8,577 nucleotides of DNA from Promethearchaeia archaeon (lineage in GTDB: Archaea > Asgardarchaeota > Lokiarchaeia > Sigyniarchaeales > SOKP01): the NCBI GenBank assembly GCA_029856295.1, contig JAHQWS010000071.1:1-8577 (forward strand), in the 5' to 3' direction. Position 1 is the stretch's first letter, and each line of letters starts with the position of its first letter. The position numbers and the translations under genes were made by a program. A model generated the notes under the pieces. The model was not told the DNA's origin and did not search any database. It saw only the letters and a list, made by a program, of their open reading frames with translations. This document shows, in pieces, positions 5,047-8,577 of this stretch.

Positions 5047-7740
5047 TTAGCTTTTAGTATATTTTATAGAACGGCCTCTATAAAAGCTTGACAACATTTC
5101 AGCAATAATTCTTATGAGCTCATCTTGTTGGGTTATTGTACATACCATCTCTTTTGGGTTTTCAGTATATGGACCATAGAATGCTTCTTCCTGGTCTCTA
5201 TTCGCACCTATAGCGGAAACAATCATCTCTGTAATAGAACGTAGATCAACATTATCCCTTTCAACAAGTTTATTTGCCATTTCTCTATCGGTAATCTTGC
5301 ATGCAATAGTTATTTTTTGCATCATTTTCGTTTTTAATATAGCATTTACAGGTAGTAATGACATATCGGGAATTACGATTAATAAATGGGCTTTTGTTCT
5401 TTTTACCATAGCCTCAAGGTAGGCTATAATTGTATGCTGAGTGACAATTTGCCATGTACCTTCTGCTGTGAGGAGTTCCATTGATTTTACATCACTCCAG
5501 ATGTTTTCAAAAGTAGTCTTTCCGTTATTTGCAATTTCAACTGCTTTATTCACGGGATCTGAGACACCTGCTACAGCATTATCGAAAGAATCCAACATTC
5601 GATTTGTGAGATCATCAATTTTATTAAAAGTACCATTTCCCACCTTATCAGTAGAACTTTGGAATTCTTTGTTCATATTGTTTATTTGACTTGGAAGGGT
5701 TTCATTTAAACCGTTAACGGATGATATAAAATTCTCGTCCGCAGTACCGATGGTTTCTAAATAAGATTGCCTTAATGAATCGAGGTTAGAATCAATACTC
5801 GATTTTGAGGAATTTACTGTTGTTCCGAGTTTTTCACTAAATGAACTGGTTGGTCCTTCAATATTCTTTATGAAATTTGAAAAGTGTTCAGTGCTTATTT
5901 GCGTCCCTTTTGTAATTGCTTCCGTTAATTTCACTTCTGTTTCATCGGATTTTGTCGATATTTCTGTAATCACGGCTTCTGCATTACTGTTTGTTTTTTC
6001 TTCAAAAGTATTTGCTAAATCATCAAATCCAGTACTAACTTTAGAAATGACTTTGTTTACAACATCTTTAGATCCCGTAATCGTCTTTTCCAAATTCGCT
6101 TTTGTCTCGTTCAAAGCACCCTCAGTACCATTTTCGATTTCAGATAAATCGGTATCCAATTGATTAGAATATTTATTTGTATTTTCAACAAGTTCATTTT
6201 CAAGGCTTTCTATCATAGTTACTTGTTGTGACTTCACTTCGTCGGTAAATTGAGCTGATTTTCCTTTTACTTCATTTCCAATTAATCCTATGTTTGATGA
6301 GGATGACTCCCTTAGATTTTCAATAACGGCGGTAAGGTTTCCTGAGAATTCCTTAAATTTTGTATCTACTTCGCTCTTAATTGTATCAAATTGGGTTTGA
6401 GTGGCAACTTCATATTCTTTAAATTTTTCTGTGACGAATTCAATTACAGATTGGATTTTGCTTGCAAATTGATCTTTGGTTTCATTAAAAAATGTTTTTC
6501 CGAATTCCAAGAATTTAATTAATTGCTCATTCATTTTATTGCTGAAATTATCTTTTTGTTCCTTTAAACTTGAATCTAGGGAAATAATATGTTCGCCGAA
6601 ACTACTGCTTAAATTAGTAGAAGTTTGGGTAAGATAATCATTAAGAGAATCTTTTTGTTGTTCTAAAGTACTGTTTACAGTTGAGCCTCCTTGTTCTAAT
6701 GCTTGGGATAATTGGTTTTGAAGTTCTGAGAGGTTTTTTACAGTTTCTTCACCAAGTTTTGTGAGTTCTTCGCTTAATTTATCCCGATTTGTAGTAATAT
6801 TATTATCAATATTCGTTTTGAAATTATTTTTTTGTTCAGATATTCTTTCTTTAAGCGCTTTTGAATTTTCTAGATTTTTCGTTTTCAAATTGCTTAGATT
6901 TATGTCTAATGTATCTCCTTTTTTTTTCGACAAATTATCAAATTCAGTAAAAGTCTCGGTTTTCCAATTATTAATTTTCTCCAAGGACTGTTCTTGCTGT
7001 GATTTATTGTCTATGATGGATTTATCTTTAGCCGAGTTTAATGTACCCGTGAATTGTTCTTTTGAGAGGTTAAAGAAGTTTTTTACCTCCTCATCCAAAT
7101 CTCCAAATTTACTAACAATTGTATCTTTTGTCTCATTACTCTGGTTTATCGACTCTTCTTTAAATTGAGTGATATTTTCCTTACTTTCTTTTTCAAATTT
7201 CTCGAAACCTGCTCCAATACTTGCTTTAGATGAAGTGATAAGCTCCTCGGCTTTCTGCTTGCTATTGTCTGAAGCTCCATTATATTCAGAAGTAGAACTT
7301 TCAACAACTTGTGAAATATTATTATTGGCTTGAGCTACGCCATTATCAATAGCAGCCTTCTCGTCGTTAATTATTGTCTCAACATTAGTACGAATTTCAG
7401 AAACTTCTTTTTTGGTCTCATTCCTGAGGGTTTGCAAAGAAGTGTCAATTTGATTTTTCAGATCTCCGATCTCTTTAGAAAAATCATCTAAATGCTTTAT
7501 TAATCCCTCGAAAGGGGGAACTCCCGTATAAACATCAACTAATCCCTTAGCTTTTGGGAGTTTTTGCGCAAGACCTCTTTCAACAAAGTTATCCAAAATC
7601 GCCTTAATTGTCTCATAATCGGTTTCTCCATCAAGCTTAGCGTAAATACAGACTTCTCCAGCAGTAATCTTGCCTTTAATAAGAAGCAGTTCATAGCAGA
7701 GTGCTTCAGTCTCGTTTAAACCTAATTTGTCTTGTGCCAT
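5047..7740 (-). CDS. TrmB-like winged-helix / long hendecad helix / C-terminal effector-like domain protein
   Basis: This is an 897-residue protein from the ATG at 7740. Residues 5-75 resemble a TrmB-type winged helix (LGLNETEALCYELLLIKG, a recognition-helix region, then VDVYTGVPPFEGLI), which in that family binds DNA. Residues about 80-745 are an almost uninterrupted polar helix, rich in Ser, Thr, Asn, Glu and Lys, with no Cys or membrane segment. It has an 11-residue repeat, for example L359, L370, F381, L392, M403 interleaved with L366, L377, L388, F399. Residues 748-897 form a compact alpha/beta domain (TWQIVTQHTIIAYLEAMVKR, then AHLLIVIPD). It recalls the phospholipase-D-like effector domain of TrmB regulators but has no HxK catalytic motif. 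The frame is open to 7845, but a BRE/TATA at 7772-7781 would start transcription near 7750, so the upstream Met codons are unlikely. Role unknown: perhaps a nucleoid or membrane tether, or an elongated regulator. Confidence 0.85.
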   Translation of the reverse strand: MAQDKLGLNETEALCYELLLIKGKITAGEVCIYAKLDGETDYETIKAILDNFVERGLAQKLPKAKGLVDVYTGVPPFEGLIKHLDDFSKEIGDLKNQIDTSLQTLRNETKKEVSEIRTNVETIINDEKAAIDNGVAQANNNISQVVESSTSEYNGASDNSKQKAEELITSSKASIGAGFEKFEKESKENITQFKEESINQSNETKDTIVSKFGDLDEEVKNFFNLSKEQFTGTLNSAKDKSIIDNKSQQEQSLEKINNWKTETFTEFDNLSKKKGDTLDINLSNLKTKNLENSKALKERISEQKNNFKTNIDNNITTNRDKLSEELTKLGEETVKNLSELQNQLSQALEQGGSTVNSTLEQQKDSLNDYLTQTSTNLSSSFGEHIISLDSSLKEQKDNFSNKMNEQLIKFLEFGKTFFNETKDQFASKIQSVIEFVTEKFKEYEVATQTQFDTIKSEVDTKFKEFSGNLTAVIENLRESSSSNIGLIGNEVKGKSAQFTDEVKSQQVTMIESLENELVENTNKYSNQLDTDLSEIENGTEGALNETKANLEKTITGSKDVVNKVISKVSTGFDDLANTFEEKTNSNAEAVITEISTKSDETEVKLTEAITKGTQISTEHFSNFIKNIEGPTSSFSEKLGTTVNSSKSSIDSNLDSLRQSYLETIGTADENFISSVNGLNETLPSQINNMNKEFQSSTDKVGNGTFNKIDDLTNRMLDSFDNAVAGVSDPVNKAVEIANNGKTTFENIWSDVKSMELLTAEGTWQIVTQHTIIAYLEAMVKRTKAHLLIVIPDMSLLPVNAILKTKMMQKITIACKITDREMANKLVERDNVDLRSITEMIVSAIGANRDQEEAFYGPYTENPKEMVCTITQQDELIRIIAEMLSSFYRGRSIKYTKS

Positions 7741-7771
7741 TTTTTTAAATTGTAGCATAAAGATAATGAGA

Positions 7772-7781
7772 TAATTTATAC
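7772..7781 (-). promoter_or_regulatory. BRE/TATA element of the rod-protein gene
   Basis: The minus strand reads GATTAAAAAG followed by TATAAATTA, a good match to an archaeal BRE plus TATA box. The transcript would begin about 10 bases before the ATG at 7740. The gene would thus be nearly leaderless, in keeping with the lack of a ribosome-binding motif there. A second AT-rich candidate lies near 7804-7816. Confidence 0.5.
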
Positions 7782-7913
7782 TTTTTAATCTGATTAAAAA
7801 CATAAATATAAAAATATGAACCACTCCAACATGGTTATAAAACACCTCTAAAAAGGAATACTTTAATATTTTTGAAATCTTAAATTAGTAATTTTGTAGA
7901 ATAGACATATATG

Positions 7914-7942
7914 TAAGAATATTTATATAATACCTATTCTTA
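7914..7942. repeat. Inverted repeat flanking a TATA box
   Basis: TAAGAAT and ATTCTTA are 7-bp perfect reverse complements separated by 15 bases that contain the TATA box. The centre-to-centre distance of about 22 bases, or two helical turns, suits a dimeric regulator. A perfect palindrome ACATATATGT (7905-7914) abuts the left arm. In DNA this AT-rich, chance remains possible. Confidence 0.35.
7921..7930 (+). promoter_or_regulatory. TATA box of the right four-helix membrane protein gene
   Basis: ATTTATATAA begins 96 bases before the start codon, matching the spacing at the left paralog. It is bracketed by the exact inverted arms TAAGAAT (7914-7920) and ATTCTTA (7936-7942). A factor bound to both arms would cover the TATA box and could repress the promoter. 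Confidence 0.6.
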
Positions 7943-8016
7943 ATTTAGTTACCTTATTTTATGAAAAAGAAATTCCAATAAAAAAAAATTTAAAAAATAA
8001 TGAGATGGTGAATTGA

Positions 8017-8412
8017 ATGGCAGAACTCTCAAAGGAAGTAAAAATTGTATTTATTATGAATGCAATTCCTTGTTTTATTTATGCTTTTCTTTTTTTAGTA
8101 ATACCAGATATATATGCTCAAGTATTCGAGGTAGCTATGTATAATCCAATTAGTTATCGGCAAATTGGTGCAAGTTTATTAATTCTCGGAATTGGATGTG
8201 TACTAGCTATTAAGCGAGATGATTTAGAAAAGGCAAAAATATTTTGGGAAATTGCAATCATATGGGTAATACTTATGACAATCATAGGTATATGGGGCGC
8301 ATTCGCTATTCCTGGTACAGCAGCAAATCAAGCAAGCACTTGGATTGCTAATACAATTCTTATCGTGTTATTAGTGCTTAACATCTATTTATACTATCGA
8401 GAAACAAAGTAG
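8017..8412 (+). CDS. Small four-helix membrane protein, right copy
   Basis: This is a 131-residue membrane protein with helices at about 10-29, 50-65, 77-98 and 109-126, paralogous over its full length to the protein at 4558-4953. The N-terminus MAELSKEVKIV and the C-terminal segment STWIANTILIVLLVLNIYLYYR are the most conserved parts. The loop between helices 1 and 2 and the second half of helix 3 vary most. Glu78 and Trp83 at the start of helix 3 and Asn122 in helix 4 are polar or aromatic residues kept in both copies and may matter for oligomers or ligands. The start codon follows a clear GGTGA ribosome-binding motif seven bases upstream. The gene diverges from the rod-protein gene across a 276-bp shared regulatory region, so joint control is plausible. 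Family and function are not recognised. Confidence 0.85.
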   Translation: MAELSKEVKIVFIMNAIPCFIYAFLFLVIPDIYAQVFEVAMYNPISYRQIGASLLILGIGCVLAIKRDDLEKAKIFWEIAIIWVILMTIIGIWGAFAIPGTAANQASTWIANTILIVLLVLNIYLYYRETK

Positions 8413-8447
8413 GATGCGATAAAATTAAAATTAAAAAATAAATTCTC

Positions 8448-8455
8448 TTTTTTTT
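8448..8455 (+). terminator. T8 tract after the right membrane protein gene
   Basis: Eight T residues begin 36 bases after the stop codon, nearly the same distance as the T10 tract after the left paralog. This is a likely archaeal oligo-T terminator. Confidence 0.5.
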
Positions 8456-8489
8456 CTTATATATTCTAATATTTTGAAGTGAAAATTGT

Positions 8490-8524
8490 ATTAAGAGTTA
8501 TCTTAGGATTAAGAGTTATCTTAG
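8490..8524 (+). repeat. Two tandem 17-nt direct repeats, each with an internal palindrome
   Basis: The 17-mer ATTAAGAGTTATCTTAG occurs exactly twice with a period of 18 bases. Each copy contains the inverted half-sites TAAGA and TCTTA separated by GTTA. The pair lies about 45 bases upstream of a TATA-like box at the window edge, which is where archaeal activator or regulator sites commonly lie. Confidence 0.7.
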
Positions 8525-8560
8525 TAATACTTACAACTTTCTAAAAAAATGAATTCCAAT

Positions 8561-8575
8561 ATTAAAGTATAAAAT
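8561..8575 (+). promoter_or_regulatory. BRE/TATA-like element at the window edge
   Basis: ATTAAAG followed by TATAAAAT closely resembles the element proposed for the rod-protein gene. It probably drives a plus-strand gene starting beyond base 8577, which cannot be seen here. Confidence 0.45.
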
Positions 8576-8577
8576 AG

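Noticed and set aside
5441..7168. Plus-strand frames of 82, 97 and 135 codons inside the rod-protein gene
   Set aside because: The Ser/Phe/Val-rich translations are what the complement of Lys/Glu/Asn/Thr-rich helix codons gives. They are shadows, not membrane proteins.
7741..7845. N-terminal extension of the rod protein (35 extra residues)
   Set aside because: It is hydrophobic and could be mistaken for a membrane anchor, but the likely TATA box at 7772-7781 lies inside it and the winged helix begins right after the Met at 7740.
1..8577. CRISPR arrays, tRNA/rRNA genes, insertion sequences, prophage or toxin-antitoxin genes
   Set aside because: No regularly spaced repeats beyond the two-copy 17-mer, no cloverleaf-like sequences and no transposase or integrase motifs were seen on either strand.

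Overview
The window looks like a piece of an AT-rich archaeal chromosome, most likely an Asgard (Lokiarchaeia-like) archaeon. The support is indirect: strongly AT-rich DNA with short intergenic gaps, archaeal BRE/TATA-type promoters rather than bacterial -35/-10 boxes, short GGTGA/TGAT ribosome-binding motifs, oligo-T terminators, a TrmB-type winged-helix domain, and several tandem crotonase paralogs. No rRNA or marker gene is present, so the phylum is an inference.

Left part (1-4174, all minus strand): in order of transcription, a saccharopine-dehydrogenase-like NAD(P)-dependent oxidoreductase (4174-3125), three tandem enoyl-CoA hydratase/isomerase (crotonase) paralogs (3019-2168, 2068-1208, 1182-337), and the N-terminal 91 codons of a metallo-beta-lactamase-fold hydrolase that leaves the window at base 1. 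The gaps are 25-105 bp and some contain their own TATA-like or T-rich signals. This is therefore a same-strand acyl-CoA metabolism cluster, not certainly one operon. All three crotonases keep the CoA/oxyanion-hole signatures but lack both glutamates of classical hydratases. They keep a single Asp in a loop where isomerase and dehalogenase relatives place catalytic acids.

Middle (4175-4557): a 383-bp divergent promoter region with a good TATA box for the plus-strand gene and a short inverted repeat.

Right part (4558-8577): two 131-residue four-helix membrane proteins (4558-4953 and 8017-8412, both plus strand), paralogous end to end without a gap (51/131 identical by hand count). They sit on either side of a large minus-strand gene (7740-5047). 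That gene encodes an 897-residue protein with an N-terminal TrmB-like winged helix, about 660 residues of very polar helix with an 11-residue (hendecad) repeat, and a compact C-terminal alpha/beta domain resembling the effector domain of TrmB proteins. The membrane-protein promoters look duplicated together with the genes, and the right-hand one shares a 276-bp divergent region with the rod-protein gene. I recognise no described system here. A DNA-binding rod protein flanked by paired small membrane proteins is the most unusual thing in the window.

The window ends with two tandem 17-nt repeats and a BRE/TATA-like sequence, probably the promoter of a plus-strand gene beyond base 8577.
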